From contig NZ_CP015163.1 of assembly GCF_003312875.1 (NCBI RefSeq), positions 7,502,001 through 7,566,000 on the forward strand: DNA of 64,000 nucleotides, read 5' to 3'. Below the pieces are notes generated by a model, which ran no database searches, was not told the DNA's origin, and saw only the letters and a program-made list of their open reading frames with translations. A program made the position numbers and the translations under genes. Shown piece by piece: positions 1 through 7,655 of the stretch; the stretch's first letter is position 1, and every line of letters starts with the position of its first letter. The DNA is from Amycolatopsis albispora (lineage in GTDB: Bacteria > Actinomycetota > Actinomycetes > Mycobacteriales > Pseudonocardiaceae).

Positions 1-15
1 ACATGCGGTACCCCT

Positions 16-1659
16 TTACAGCGGGATGTTGCCGTGCTTCTTGGGCGGCAGGGTCTCGCGCTTGTCGTTCAGCAGCCGCAGCGCGCGGGCCACGTGGCTG
101 CGGGTGTGCGCGGGCACGATCACCGAGTCGACGTACCCGCGCTCGGCGGCCACGTACGGGTTGCACAGCGTGTCCTCGTACTCCTGGATCAGCTTCGCGC
201 GCAGGCCGTCGACGTCACCGTTCTCCTTCGCGGCCTCCTCGGCCAGCGTCTTCCGGTGCACGATGTTCGCCGCGCCCTGCGCGCCCATCACCGCGATCTG
301 CGCGGTCGGCCACGCCAGGTTCAGGTCGGCGCCGAGGTGCTTCGAGCCCATCACGTCGTACGCGCCGCCGTAGGCCTTGCGGGTGATCACCGTGATCAGC
401 GGCACGGTCGCCTCGGCGTAGGCGTAGATCAGCTTCGCGCCGCGGCGGATGATGCCGTTCCACTCCTGGTCGGTGCCCGGCAGGAAGCCCGGCACGTCGA
501 CGAAGGTGAGCACCGGGACGTTGAACGCGTCGCAGGTCCGCACGAACCGCGCGGCCTTCTCGGAGGCGTCGATGTCGAGGCAGCCGGCGAACTGCGTCGG
601 CTGGTTCGCCACGATGCCCACGCTCTGCCCGGACACCCGGCCGAAGCCGACGATGATGTTCGGCGCGAACAGCTCCTGCACCTCGAGGAACTCACCGTCG
701 TCGAGCACGCGGGTGATCACCTCGTGCATGTCGTACGGCTGGTTCACCGAGTCCGGGATCAGCTCGTTCAGCTCGCGGTCGGAGTCGGTGACCTCGTCGT
801 GGATCGACTCGCCGGTCGGCTGCGGGGCCTCGAACACCGGCGGCTCGGAGAGGTTGTTCGCCGGGAGGTAGGACAGCAGTTCCTTGACGTAGGCGATGGC
901 GTCCTCGTCGTCGGAGCCCATGTAGTGCGCGTTGCCGGACTTGGTGTTGTGCGTGCGGGCACCGCCGAGTTCCTCCAGCGTCACCTCCTCGCCGGTCACC
1001 GTCTTGACCACGTCCGGGCCGGTGATGAACATCTGCGAGGTCTGGTCGACCATCACCACGAAGTCGGTCAGCGCCGGCGAGTACACGTGCCCGCCCGCGT
1101 TCGCGCCCATGATCAGCGAGATCTGCGGGACCACCCCGGAGGCCTTGACGTTCCGGGTGAAGATCTCGCCGTAGAGGCCGAGCGAGACCACGCCCTCCTG
1201 GATGCGCGCGCCGCCGCCCTCGTTGATGCCGATGATCGGGCGGCCGGTCTTGATCGCCAGGTCCATCACCTTGACGATCTTCTCGCCGTACACCTCGCCG
1301 AGCGAGCCGCCGAACACGGTGACGTCCTGGCTGAACACGCAGACCGGGCGGCCGTCGACGGTGCCGTAGCCGGTCACCACGCCGTCGCCGTACGGGCGGT
1401 TGCGGTCCTGGCCGAAGTTGGTCGAGCGGTGCCGGGCCAGCTCGTCCAGCTCGATGAACGAGCCGGGATCGAGCAGCAGGTCGATGCGCTCGCGGGCGGT
1501 TTTTTTGCCCTTGGCGTGCTGGCGCTCGACCGCGCGCGCCGAGCCGGCGTGCACCGCTTCGTCGTAGCGCCGGTACAGGTCGCCGAGCTTGCCGGCGGTG
1601 GTGTGGATGTCCGGTTCTTCGCTCGGGGGCGTCCCGACAGGCTCCGTCGCACTGCTCAT
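16..1659 (-). CDS. accD5: Acyl-CoA (propionyl-CoA) carboxylase, beta / carboxyltransferase chain
   Basis: The 547-residue protein transfers the carboxyl group from carboxybiotin to an acyl-CoA, probably propionyl-CoA. It has the full two-half carboxyltransferase architecture: an N-terminal acyl-CoA site with the [10 protein letters not shown] oxyanion loop around residue 155, and a C-terminal biotin-binding half with [13 protein letters not shown] and [15 protein letters not shown]. It ends in the family-typical KKHGNIPL. The biotinylated alpha chain and the small epsilon subunit are not adjacent in the window. birA lies 11 kb away, as in the mycobacterial accD5-birA neighbourhood, and I use the accD5 symbol for that synteny. 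A seven-T run at 1500-1506 encodes part of the Lys-Lys near the N-terminus and is unusual in such GC-rich DNA, but the frame is intact. A second, more distant paralogue lies at 48633-50219. Confidence 0.95.
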   Translation of the reverse strand: MSSATEPVGTPPSEEPDIHTTAGKLGDLYRRYDEAVHAGSARAVERQHAKGKKTARERIDLLLDPGSFIELDELARHRSTNFGQDRNRPYGDGVVTGYGTVDGRPVCVFSQDVTVFGGSLGEVYGEKIVKVMDLAIKTGRPIIGINEGGGARIQEGVVSLGLYGEIFTRNVKASGVVPQISLIMGANAGGHVYSPALTDFVVMVDQTSQMFITGPDVVKTVTGEEVTLEELGGARTHNTKSGNAHYMGSDDEDAIAYVKELLSYLPANNLSEPPVFEAPQPTGESIHDEVTDSDRELNELIPDSVNQPYDMHEVITRVLDDGEFLEVQELFAPNIIVGFGRVSGQSVGIVANQPTQFAGCLDIDASEKAARFVRTCDAFNVPVLTFVDVPGFLPGTDQEWNGIIRRGAKLIYAYAEATVPLITVITRKAYGGAYDVMGSKHLGADLNLAWPTAQIAVMGAQGAANIVHRKTLAEEAAKENGDVDGLRAKLIQEYEDTLCNPYVAAERGYVDSVIVPAHTRSHVARALRLLNDKRETLPPKKHGNIPL

Positions 1660-1736
1660 GGCTGGCGAGCTTAACGACGTGAGGCGGTTTTCGGGGGCCT
1701 GGCGTCGCCTATGTCACCGGGGTCTGGGGCCACCAC

Positions 1737-1748
1737 TAGGTTCGTGGC
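1737..1748 (+). promoter_or_regulatory. Leaderless promoter (-10 box) of the PPOX-type oxidoreductase
   Basis: A TAGGTT hexamer at 1737-1742 ends six bases before the ATG at 1749, and there is no Shine-Dalgarno sequence. This is the spacing expected when transcription starts at the start codon. Confidence 0.45.
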
Positions 1749-2144
1749 ATGGGTGTGGAACTGAGCGCGGCGGTGCGGGCGCTGGTCGACGGGCGCAACT
1801 ACGCGGCACTGGCCACGGTGAACGCGGACGGCAGCCCGCAGACCTCGGCGATGTGGGTCGGCCGCGACGGCGACGACCTGCTGTTCTCCACCGTCGCCGG
1901 GCGGGTCAAGGAGCGGAACCTGCGTCGCGACCCCCGGGTGAGCGTGACGATCATGGACCGCGAGGACCCCGAGCGCTACACCGAGATCCGCGGCCGCGCG
2001 AGCATCACGCCCGATCCCGAGCGCGCGCTGGACCACCAGCTTTCGCACAAGTACGACGGCCGCGACGCCGGGCCCGACGCGCCGGGCGCGGAACGGGTGA
2101 TCGTCCGGGTGGTCGCCGAGCGCGTCACCGGGCACGTCCGCTGA
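1749..2144 (+). CDS. PPOX-class (pyridoxamine-phosphate-oxidase-like) F420/FMN-dependent protein
   Basis: A 131-residue split-barrel flavin- or F420-binding protein. It opens with the family pattern ALATVNADGSPQTSAMW (residues about 18-34), followed by LLFSTVAGRVKERNLRRDPRVSV, shown here as LLFSTVAGR and KERNLRRDP, which forms the cofactor-phosphate pocket. Members reduce small substrates with F420H2 or FMN, and the substrate cannot be read from sequence. It is cytoplasmic with no signal peptide. The ATG at 1749 was chosen because a -10 box lies six bases upstream and no ribosome-binding site is present. The 3' end overlaps the convergent TetR gene by 20 bp. Confidence 0.85.
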   Translation: MGVELSAAVRALVDGRNYAALATVNADGSPQTSAMWVGRDGDDLLFSTVAGRVKERNLRRDPRVSVTIMDREDPERYTEIRGRASITPDPERALDHQLSHKYDGRDAGPDAPGAERVIVRVVAERVTGHVR

Positions 2145-2649
2145 GCCCGGCGAACACCACTTCCAGCGTGCGGTCCCGCAGGTCCGCGTCGAGAGCGGCC
2201 TGGCTGAGCGCGGCCATCAACGCCAGCACCTCGTCGACCTCGATCCCCTCCCGCACCACCCCGGCGGCTTTTGCCCGCAAAAGCAGGAGCTGCACCTGAT
2301 CGCGGAACTCGGTCAGGACTTCGCCCAGGTCGAGGCGGATGTTGATGGCCTCGACCACGGTCCGCTTCGCCGCCGCCAGCTCGACCACGCTGCGGAAGAA
2401 CACCAACAGTCCGTCATCGCCGTGGTCGGCCAGGTGCGCCGCCTCCGCCTTCAGCCCGGCCAGCAGGTTCTTCAGGATCGCGGCGACCAGATCGGCTTTT
2501 GCGGGGAAATGCCGGAACACCGTGCCGACCGCGACGCCCGCACGCCGCGCGACCTCCTCGGTGGAGGCGCTCGCGCCCTGCTCGGCAAAAACCTCCTCGG
2601 CCGCGGCCAGGATGCGCTCCCGGTTCCGCACCGCGTCCGCCCGTGGCAT
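2125..2649 (-). CDS. TetR-family transcriptional regulator
   Basis: A 174-residue regulator. The N-terminal helix-turn-helix covers about residues 10-55 (RERILAAAEEVFAEQGA, then VGTVFRHFPAKADL), and the rest is a helical ligand-binding domain. I start it at the ATG at 2649 rather than at a longer in-frame GTG because a strong GAGGGGAGG ribosome-binding site precedes that ATG. The gene is divergent from the SnoaL-like gene at 2746. Two 6-4-6 inverted repeats between them (2681-2696 and 2716-2731) are the likely operators, so it probably represses itself and its neighbour. An in-gene palindrome at 2267-2284 belongs to a small repeat family described separately. Confidence 0.9.
   Translation of the reverse strand: MPRADAVRNRERILAAAEEVFAEQGASASTEEVARRAGVAVGTVFRHFPAKADLVAAILKNLLAGLKAEAAHLADHGDDGLLVFFRSVVELAAAKRTVVEAINIRLDLGEVLTEFRDQVQLLLLRAKAAGVVREGIEVDEVLALMAALSQAALDADLRDRTLEVVFAGLSGRAR
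2267..2284. repeat. GCTTTTGC-CC-GCAAAAGC in-gene palindrome, copy 1
   Basis: Perfect 8-2-8 palindrome inside the TetR gene, encoding part of LLLRAKAA. The core GCAAAAGCAG recurs at 4473, 6904, 7041 and 8369. Confidence 0.75.
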
Positions 2650-2680
2650 CCCGCCTCCCCTCGAACCAGCGCTCGACAAA

Positions 2681-2696
2681 ATGAGTGGTGACTCAT
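2681..2696. promoter_or_regulatory. Operator 1 of the divergent TetR/SnoaL pair
   Basis: Perfect inverted repeat ATGAGT-GGTG-ACTCAT, lying 31 bp upstream of the TetR start and about 50 bp upstream of the gene at 2746. Its arm is repeated in the second site at 2716. Confidence 0.7.
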
Positions 2697-2715
2697 TATC
2701 CTCGGCGAGACCAAG

Positions 2716-2731
2716 ATGAGTCGCGGCTCAG
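2716..2731. promoter_or_regulatory. Operator 2 of the divergent TetR/SnoaL pair
   Basis: Second 6-4-6 site, ATGAGT-CGCG-GCTCAG. The left arm is identical to site 1 and the right arm matches at four of six bases. The centres of the two sites are 35 bp apart. Confidence 0.6.
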
Positions 2732-2745
2732 ATTAGGGGAAGCCG

Positions 2746-3156
2746 ATGCCGGATGCCCGGGAAACCTTCGAAGCGATGTGTGACGGCTGGCTCGGCGGTC
2801 CGGTCTCGTTCGACGACCTGCTCGCCGAGGACGCCGTTGTCGAGACGCCGTTCTCCCCGCCGGGGCACCCCCGCCGGTTCGACGGCAAGGCCGAGTTTGT
2901 CGCCTTCGCCGAGCGCACGCGGGGCGAACTGCCCATCCGGTTCGACGAGTGCCGCAACGTGACCGTGCACGAGACCACCGACCCGGACCGGATCGTGGTC
3001 GAATACGAACTGGCCGGTACCGTGCTTCCGGCCGGCCAGTCGGCCTCGGCCGCCTTCATCGGCGTGCTCCGCGTCCGCGACGGCCGGATCACGCACTGGC
3101 GCGAGTACCAGAACACCCTGGCCATCACCGAGTTCCTCGGCGGCCTGCCTAGCTGA
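2746..3156 (+). CDS. SnoaL-like / NTF2-fold protein
   Basis: A 136-residue protein with the cone-shaped NTF2/ketosteroid-isomerase-like fold. It has an acidic start (SFDDLLAEDAVVETPF), a central FDGKAEFVAFAERT helix and the typical terminal strands VLRVRDGRITHWREYQNTLAITEFLGG. Families of this fold include isomerases, dehydratases and non-enzymatic binding proteins, so the reaction is open. AGGGGAAG lies just upstream of the ATG. Control is probably by the divergent TetR protein through the operators at 2681-2731. The 3' end overlaps the convergent epoxide hydrolase gene by 8 bp. A related fold occurs at 9489-9950, also paired with a TetR gene. Confidence 0.8.
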   Translation: MPDARETFEAMCDGWLGGPVSFDDLLAEDAVVETPFSPPGHPRRFDGKAEFVAFAERTRGELPIRFDECRNVTVHETTDPDRIVVEYELAGTVLPAGQSASAAFIGVLRVRDGRITHWREYQNTLAITEFLGGLPS

Positions 3157-4204
3157 GCTTGCCGAAGAACTCGCGCAGGTCGGCGACGATCGAATCCGGG
3201 GCGGCCATCGCGATCATGTGGCTGCCACCGCTGTCCCGGTTCGCCCAGTGCACGATGTTGTTCTTCGCCTCGGCGACCTCGCGGAATTCGGCCGGGCCGC
3301 CGTGGGAGACGCCGGTCGGCACCAGCGCCTGGTCGACCGGGAGGCCCGCCGAACCGGTGTAGTACGGCCACGCCGAGGTCGCGCCGGTCTCGGTCAGCCA
3401 GTAAATGCTCGCGTTGGTCAGGATCTTGTCGCGGTCGATCGGCTCGGTGCTGCCCGCCTGGTGCCAGCCGTCGAACTCCTTGAACCGCTCGACCAGGTAC
3501 GCCAGCTGCGCCACCGGCGAATCGTGCCAGCCGTACGCAAGCGTTTGCGGCCGGGCGGCGAGGTATTCGGCGTACCCGCTGCCGCCCACGCCCCATTCGG
3601 CCAGCATCTCGGTGGTGATGCCGAGGCCGCCGGTGATGTGCACGCCCGCCACGTGCTCGGTGTCGACCAGCGCTAGCTGCGGTGACACCAGCGCACCGGC
3701 GTCGTTGCCGTGTGCGCCGTAGCGCTCGTAGCCGAGCCGGTTCATCAGCGCCGCCCAGGTCCGCGCGACTTTCTCGACTCCCCACTCCTCTTCCACCAGC
3801 GGCGAGAAGCCGAAGCCGGGCAGCGAAGGCGCGACCACGTGGAAGTCCTCCGACAGCGGTCCGAGCACCTCGGCGAACTCGGCGATCGAATTCGGCCAGC
3901 TGTGGGTGAGCAGCAGCGGCAGCGTGTCCGGCTTCGCCGACCGGAGGTGGAAGAAGTGGATCGGCTGGCCGTCGATTTCGGTCAGGAACTGCGGGAACTC
4001 GTTGAACTTCGCCTCCTGGGCACGCCAGTCGAAGCCATCGCGCCAGTATTCGGCGAGTTCGCGGAGATAGGCGACCGGCACACCGCGGCTCCACTCCGCG
4101 CCGGGGAGCTGCCGCGGCCAGCGGGTGCGGGCCAGGCGGTCGCGGAGGTCGTCGAGGTCGGCCTGGGGGATTTCGATGCGGAAGGGCTTGATCTCGGTGC
4201 TCAT
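3149..4204 (-). CDS. Epoxide hydrolase (EHN-domain alpha/beta hydrolase)
   Basis: A 351-residue protein of the microsomal-type epoxide hydrolase family, which opens epoxides to diols through an Asp-ester intermediate. The N-terminal EHN segment reads RIEIPQADLDDLRDRLARTRWP, present here as IEIPQADLDDLRDRLARTR. The alpha/beta-hydrolase core has LLTHSWPNS as the HGWP-like oxyanion motif and GAHGNDAGALVSPQLAL, where the Asp after GN is the expected nucleophile. A TACGGT box six bases upstream of ATG 4204 suggests a leaderless transcript. It follows the TPR and TetR genes on the same strand, 29 bp after the TPR gene, so partial co-transcription is possible. The physiological epoxide is unknown. 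Confidence 0.88.
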   Translation of the reverse strand: MSTEIKPFRIEIPQADLDDLRDRLARTRWPRQLPGAEWSRGVPVAYLRELAEYWRDGFDWRAQEAKFNEFPQFLTEIDGQPIHFFHLRSAKPDTLPLLLTHSWPNSIAEFAEVLGPLSEDFHVVAPSLPGFGFSPLVEEEWGVEKVARTWAALMNRLGYERYGAHGNDAGALVSPQLALVDTEHVAGVHITGGLGITTEMLAEWGVGGSGYAEYLAARPQTLAYGWHDSPVAQLAYLVERFKEFDGWHQAGSTEPIDRDKILTNASIYWLTETGATSAWPYYTGSAGLPVDQALVPTGVSHGGPAEFREVAEAKNNIVHWANRDSGGSHMIAMAAPDSIVADLREFFGKLS

Positions 4205-4210
4205 GGAGCC

Positions 4211-4216
4211 ACCGTA
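4211..4216 (-). promoter_or_regulatory. Leaderless -10 box of the epoxide hydrolase gene
   Basis: On the minus strand TACGGT ends six bases before the ATG at 4204, with no ribosome-binding site between them. Confidence 0.45.
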
Positions 4217-4233
4217 GGAAGCATGTAGGTCAG

Positions 4234-4923
4234 CTAATGTCCTAGTTTGCGCCGGACCAGGCGGCGAACCAGCGCGGGCGCGAACCACGAGTAGAGCGCG
4301 TAGGCGAACCAGGCGACACCGAGCAGCACGGACAGCGGGGTCAGGCCGAACATTCGCAGGCAGAAGATGAGCACCAGGACGCCGATCCAGGTTTTGATCG
4401 GGCCGAACCGGTTGAGCGGCGCCAGCGGCCGCAGCAGCGGATGCCGCTCGATCCGCTGCACCTCGTCGTCCGCTGCTTTTGCCCGCAAAAGCAGGTCACG
4501 GGTGCGCTGGGTGACTTCGGCGGCCGGGGTGGCGCGGTCCAGCAGCGCGGCGGCTTTCTCCAGTTGACCGGCGTCGATGCAGACGCGGGCGTAGGCGCAG
4601 AGCAGGTGGGTGTCGTCGGGGCTCAGCTCGAGCGCGTCCAGCAGGGCGCGCTCGGCCTTCGGCAGCTTGCCGAGCGAGTGGTACGCCTGCCCCAGGACGC
4701 TGAGCAGCGGCGCGTGCGGGCCGAACCGTCTTATGCCCGCGGAAGCCGCTTTGACGGCGTCGGCGTCCTGGTCGTTCAGCCAGAGCGCCAGCGCCCGCAG
4801 ATAGGTGGACTCGACCTCGTCGCGCCAGCGGAAGCGGTCCAGCTCGGCCAGCGCGCGGTCGTACCGGCCCTGTTCGAGCCACATTTTCGCGGGGGCGAGC
4901 CGATCCTGCTCGGGTTCGGTCAC
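4234..4923 (-). CDS. Membrane-anchored tetratricopeptide-repeat protein
   Basis: A 229-residue protein of unknown specific role. Residues about 10-150 form TPR-type helical pairs (AKMWLEQGRYDRALAELDRF, AYHSLGKLPKAERALLDALELSPDD and RVCIDAGQLEKAAALLDRA are read as three repeats). The C-terminus has two hydrophobic segments (about 178-215) and an Arg-rich tail, RRLVRRKLGH. TPRs mediate protein contacts, so this is probably a cytoplasmic scaffold tied to the membrane. The GTG start is supported by TAGGGT six bases upstream, which overlaps the end of the TetR gene. The gene contains a 22-bp palindrome (4473-4494) of the GCAAAAGC family. Confidence 0.75.
   Translation of the reverse strand: MTEPEQDRLAPAKMWLEQGRYDRALAELDRFRWRDEVESTYLRALALWLNDQDADAVKAASAGIRRFGPHAPLLSVLGQAYHSLGKLPKAERALLDALELSPDDTHLLCAYARVCIDAGQLEKAAALLDRATPAAEVTQRTRDLLLRAKAADDEVQRIERHPLLRPLAPLNRFGPIKTWIGVLVLIFCLRMFGLTPLSVLLGVAWFAYALYSWFAPALVRRLVRRKLGH
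4473..4494. repeat. GCAAAAGC-family palindrome, copy 2 (10-2-10)
   Basis: Perfect 22-bp palindrome with arms CTGCTTTTGC and GCAAAAGCAG around CC, inside the TPR gene and encoding LLLRAKAA. It is the most complete copy of the family. Confidence 0.8.
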
Positions 4924-4929
4924 GCCCCA

Positions 4930-4935
4930 ACCCTA
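4930..4935 (-). promoter_or_regulatory. Leaderless -10 box of the TPR gene
   Basis: Minus-strand TAGGGT, six bases before the GTG at 4923, overlapping the TetR stop codon. Confidence 0.4.
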
Positions 4936-5613
4936 GTGCCCGGTCCACCCCGCGGTGAGTGCGTCGAGCCCGGTGGCCAGTTCCTCGCTGGACGGGGTGG
5001 CCTCGCGCGGGATGCGGGAGGCGAGCACGGTGCCGAACCCGGCCATGCGGATGGTGCTGTCGATCAGCGCGTCCCGGTCGGCGGGCCAGGCGAAGCCGGG
5101 ATGCGCGATCAGCAGGGTCACGCACCCGTGCAGCGCCGACCACAGGCCGACCGCCAGCGTTTCCGGGGCACCGCGCATGATCCCGGCGTCCACGCAGGCC
5201 GCCGCGGCCTTGGCCACGTGCCGGAAGCACGCGTCGGCGCCCGGCGAGAGGCCCCTGGTCGGGCGCATCATCAGCACGCGGTACTGCACCGGGTGGTCGA
5301 GCGCGAAGTTCGCGTACACCCGACCGCACCGGCCGAGCGCGCGCAGCGGGTCGTCGACGCCACCGGCGTAGTCCCGCATCCGCGCCGCCAATTCGGTCCA
5401 CACCCGCAGGCAGACGGCTTCGAGCAGGGCGCTTTTGTCCGCGAAATGCAGGTAGACCGACGGGGTGGTGACGCCGGCGCGCCGGGCGACGGCCCGCAGG
5501 GTCAGCGCCTCTTCGGTGCCCGCTTCGATCAGCAGCGCTTCGGCGGCTTCGAGGATCTCCTCACGCAGCTTCTCGCCTTCGCCCGCGTTCGCCCGCTGTC
5601 GTTTCCCGCTCAC
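4933..5613 (-). CDS. TetR-family regulator with WHG-type C-terminal domain
   Basis: A 226-residue regulator. The helix-turn-helix covers about residues 18-62 (EILEAAEALLIEAGTEEALTLR, then VTTPSVYLHFADKSALLEAV). The C-terminal half contains VGLWSALHGCVTLLIAHPGFAWP, shown as GLWSALHGCVTLLI, characteristic of the WHG subgroup of TetR proteins. The GTG start lies beside a 27-bp interrupted palindrome at 5623-5649, shared with the divergent thioesterase gene, and this is the likely operator. The ligand is unknown, but an acyl-CoA-type molecule would fit the thioesterase neighbour. Confidence 0.88.
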   Translation of the reverse strand: MSGKRQRANAGEGEKLREEILEAAEALLIEAGTEEALTLRAVARRAGVTTPSVYLHFADKSALLEAVCLRVWTELAARMRDYAGGVDDPLRALGRCGRVYANFALDHPVQYRVLMMRPTRGLSPGADACFRHVAKAAAACVDAGIMRGAPETLAVGLWSALHGCVTLLIAHPGFAWPADRDALIDSTIRMAGFGTVLASRIPREATPSSEELATGLDALTAGWTGH

Positions 5614-5622
5614 CGGATCAGG

Positions 5623-5649
5623 TTGACAGCGTCAAGTTAACGGTGTCAA
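5623..5649. promoter_or_regulatory. 27-bp operator palindrome of the TetR/thioesterase divergon
   Basis: The arms TTGACAgCGTcAA and TTaACGgTGTCAA are near-perfect inverted copies around one central G. The site fills the gap between the divergent starts at 5613 and 5659. Confidence 0.75.
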
Positions 5650-5658
5650 TGTGCACCC

Positions 5659-6456
5659 ATGGGTAACTTCCAGGAGGCCACCGCGCTCGACCGGCGCTCC
5701 GAGACCGAGTTCGACGCCGAGCTGGACCCGCAGTGGTCGGTCGGCGGCAAGCTGCACGGCGGCTACCTGCTCGCCGTGCTCGGCCGGGCCGCGGCCGAGC
5801 TGTCGCCGTCGCACCCGCACCCCACCGCGATCAGCGGTTCGTTCTCCGCGCCGCCCGACGCCGGGCCCGCGCGGGTGACGGTGGAGGTGCTGCGGGCCGG
5901 TCGCGGGCTGACGCAGTTGCGCGCCCGCCTGGCGCAGAACGGCAAGCCGTGCGTGGAAGCCCTGGTCACGCAGGGTCTGCTGGACGACGAAGGCCCGTGG
6001 TGGTCCGGCGTCGAGCCGATCGACATTCCGCCGGAAGAAGACTGCGTGCCCGCGCCCGCCGAGGCGCCGGGCGCGGGGTTCCGGGTGGACCTGATGGACG
6101 TGGTCGAGCAGCGGCTCGACCCGCGCGTGGTCGGCTTCGCGGTCGGGAAACCGGCTCGCGGCGGGGTGATCTCGTCGTGGCAGCGGCTCGCGGACGGTGC
6201 CGACTGGGACCCGTTGAGCTTGCTCGTCGCCCTGGACCCGGTGCCGCCGGTTTCCTACGACCTCGGCCTGTCCGGCTGGGCGCCGACCGTGCAGTTCACG
6301 GCATACCTGCGGCGGCTGCCCGCGCCGGGCCCGATCCGCGTGCGGATGACCGCCGGCGACGTCGGTGGCAACCGGATGGACGAGGTCGCGCAGGCCTTCG
6401 ACAGCAAGGACCGCCTGGTCGCGCAAGCCACCCAGATCGCGGGCGTGCGCCACTAG
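5659..6456 (+). CDS. Acyl-CoA thioesterase-like double-hotdog protein
   Basis: A 265-residue protein of the TesB/4HBT_3 type. Two hotdog halves are visible: residues about 15-110 (WSVGGKLHGGYLLAVLGRAA, with the GGYL motif) and about 140-262 (SSWQRLADGADWDPLSLLVALDPVPP). Members hydrolyse acyl-CoA thioesters to free acid and CoA. It is cytoplasmic, with no signal sequence. The TetR gene on the other side of the operator at 5623-5649 should control it. The last 30 bases, including the stop codon, are duplicated 112 bp downstream (6539-6568), an unusual local duplication. Confidence 0.8.
   Translation: MGNFQEATALDRRSETEFDAELDPQWSVGGKLHGGYLLAVLGRAAAELSPSHPHPTAISGSFSAPPDAGPARVTVEVLRAGRGLTQLRARLAQNGKPCVEALVTQGLLDDEGPWWSGVEPIDIPPEEDCVPAPAEAPGAGFRVDLMDVVEQRLDPRVVGFAVGKPARGGVISSWQRLADGADWDPLSLLVALDPVPPVSYDLGLSGWAPTVQFTAYLRRLPAPGPIRVRMTAGDVGGNRMDEVAQAFDSKDRLVAQATQIAGVRH
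6427..6456 (+). repeat. 30-bp direct repeat, copy A (3' end of thioesterase gene)
   Basis: The last 30 bases of the thioesterase gene, through its TAG, match 6539-6568 at 29 of 30 positions. Confidence 0.9.
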
Positions 6457-6495
6457 GTCACCGCGCCGCTCGGGAGCCTCCGCCGGGCGACACAT

Positions 6496-6510
6496 AAGCC
6501 ACATTCGTGT
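6496..6510 (+). repeat. Half copy of the CACGAATGTGGCTTTCG palindrome family
   Basis: AAGCCACATTCGTGT is one arm of the long palindromes at 34932-34986 and 54413-54477. The partner arm is absent. It lies in the 82-bp segment between the two 30-bp direct repeats. Confidence 0.6.
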
Positions 6511-6538
6511 CCAGGGGCGGCGCGGGCCCGGATCGCGG

Positions 6539-6568
6539 GCCACCCAGATCGCGGGCGTGCGGCACTAG
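6539..6568 (+). repeat. 30-bp direct repeat, copy B
   Basis: One mismatch from 6427-6456. Its last four bases contain the stop codon of the convergent GntR/TetR gene. Confidence 0.9.
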
Positions 6569-7497
6569 CGCGGGTAGTCGCCCCGTTCCAGGGACGCGGC
6601 CAGGCCGTCGAGCGTCCAGCGCAGGCCGAGTTCGAACAGCACGTCCAGGTCCAGGTCGAAGTCGTCGAGGGTGGCGAGTTCGGCGAAGGCCGGGATGGCG
6701 CCGGACGCGACGATCCGGTTGAACTCGCCCTCCTGCGTCTCGACCCACTCGTCCGCGCTCAGCCCGGTCTCGCGCTGGGCCTCCGCCTCGGGCTCCAGAT
6801 TCGCCGCGGCCCCGCGGACGTAACCGAACACGGCGAGGTGGAAGTAGAGCACCGTTGTCTTCGGCAGGTCCAGGTCGCGCAACGCGCGCACCGCCCATTC
6901 CGCGTGCAAAAGCAGGTTCTCCAGCGGCTGCGGCCTGGTCATCGAGATGACCTGCGCCAGCCACGGGTGCTTCCGGTAGATCCGCCACTGCGTGCGCGCG
7001 GCCACCTCCAGCCGCGCCCGCCAGCCCGCGGGTGCTTCCGCGGGCAAAAGCAGGTCGCCGAAGCAGGTGTTGGCCATGAGCAGGACAAGTTCGTCCTTGC
7101 CCGGCACGTAGCGGTAGAGCGACATGGTGGCGGCGCCGAGATCGGTGGCGACCCGGCGCATGGACAGCGCGGGCAGGCCCTCGGTGTCGGCGATTTCGAT
7201 CGCCCGGCGCACCACGGCCTCGCGGCTCAGCTCGGCCTCGGCCATCCGGCGGCGGGTCGCGCGCACGGGCGGCGCCGGGACCTCGGTGGTCCGGACGACG
7301 GTGCCGACCCCGGGCACCGCGCGCACCAGGCCCTCCCGGCGCAGCGTGGTGAGCACCTTGGTGGCCGTTGCCATCGCCACGCCCCAGTCCTGGGTGATCT
7401 GCCGGGTGGACGGCACCCGGTCGCCCGGCTTCAGCTCGCCCGACTCGATGCGCGACCGGATCTCGTCGACGATCCGGGTGTACGGCGCGGCGTTCAT
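6565..7497 (-). CDS. GntR-TetR fusion regulator (two DNA-binding domains)
   Basis: A 310-residue regulator. Residues 1-70 are a GntR winged helix (IVDEIRSRIESGELKPGDRV, then TRQITQDWGVAMATATKVL). Residues about 90-310 are a complete TetR protein with its own helix-turn-helix (VVRRAIEIADTEGLPALSMRRVA and ATMSLYRYVPGKDELV, shown partly) and a helical ligand domain. Such fusions occur in actinomycetes, and two reading heads could bind a composite operator. GGAAGGAG precedes the ATG. Several CTAGTGC half-sites lie just upstream (7537-7573), between it and the divergent monooxygenase. Two GCAAAAGCAGG motifs lie inside the gene. Confidence 0.88.
   Translation of the reverse strand: MNAAPYTRIVDEIRSRIESGELKPGDRVPSTRQITQDWGVAMATATKVLTTLRREGLVRAVPGVGTVVRTTEVPAPPVRATRRRMAEAELSREAVVRRAIEIADTEGLPALSMRRVATDLGAATMSLYRYVPGKDELVLLMANTCFGDLLLPAEAPAGWRARLEVAARTQWRIYRKHPWLAQVISMTRPQPLENLLLHAEWAVRALRDLDLPKTTVLYFHLAVFGYVRGAAANLEPEAEAQRETGLSADEWVETQEGEFNRIVASGAIPAFAELATLDDFDLDLDVLFELGLRWTLDGLAASLERGDYPR
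6904..6916. repeat. GCAAAAGCAGG motif, copy 3
   Basis: GTGCAAAAGCAGG inside the GntR/TetR gene. The minus strand reads CTG-CTT-TTG and encodes LLLHAE. Confidence 0.6.
7041..7054. repeat. GCAAAAGCAGG motif, copy 4
   Basis: CGGGCAAAAGCAGG inside the GntR/TetR gene, encoding LLLPAE on the minus strand with the rare CTT and TTG codons. Confidence 0.6.
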
Positions 7498-7536
7498 GGT
7501 GGGGACTCCTTCCGGGCGCCGACTCGCGTCACCAGC

Positions 7537-7573
7537 CTAGTGCACCTATCCACCGCACTAGTGCGCTAGTGCA
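7537..7573. promoter_or_regulatory. Operator region with CTAGTGCA repeats
   Basis: CTAGTGCA occurs at 7537-7544 and 7566-7573, flanking the perfect palindrome GCACTAGTGC at 7555-7564. The cluster lies between the divergent GntR/TetR and monooxygenase genes. Confidence 0.65.
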
Positions 7574-7655
7574 GCTTCTTCCGGGAGATCCTGGACATAT
7601 GTAGGCTGTACGGGTAACTATGTACGGTGTACGCACGCAACCAAGGGGAGTCACC

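Noticed and set aside
1500..1506. Seven-T run as a possible frameshift in accD5
   Set aside because: The reading frame is intact on both sides and matches the family, including the C-terminal signature.
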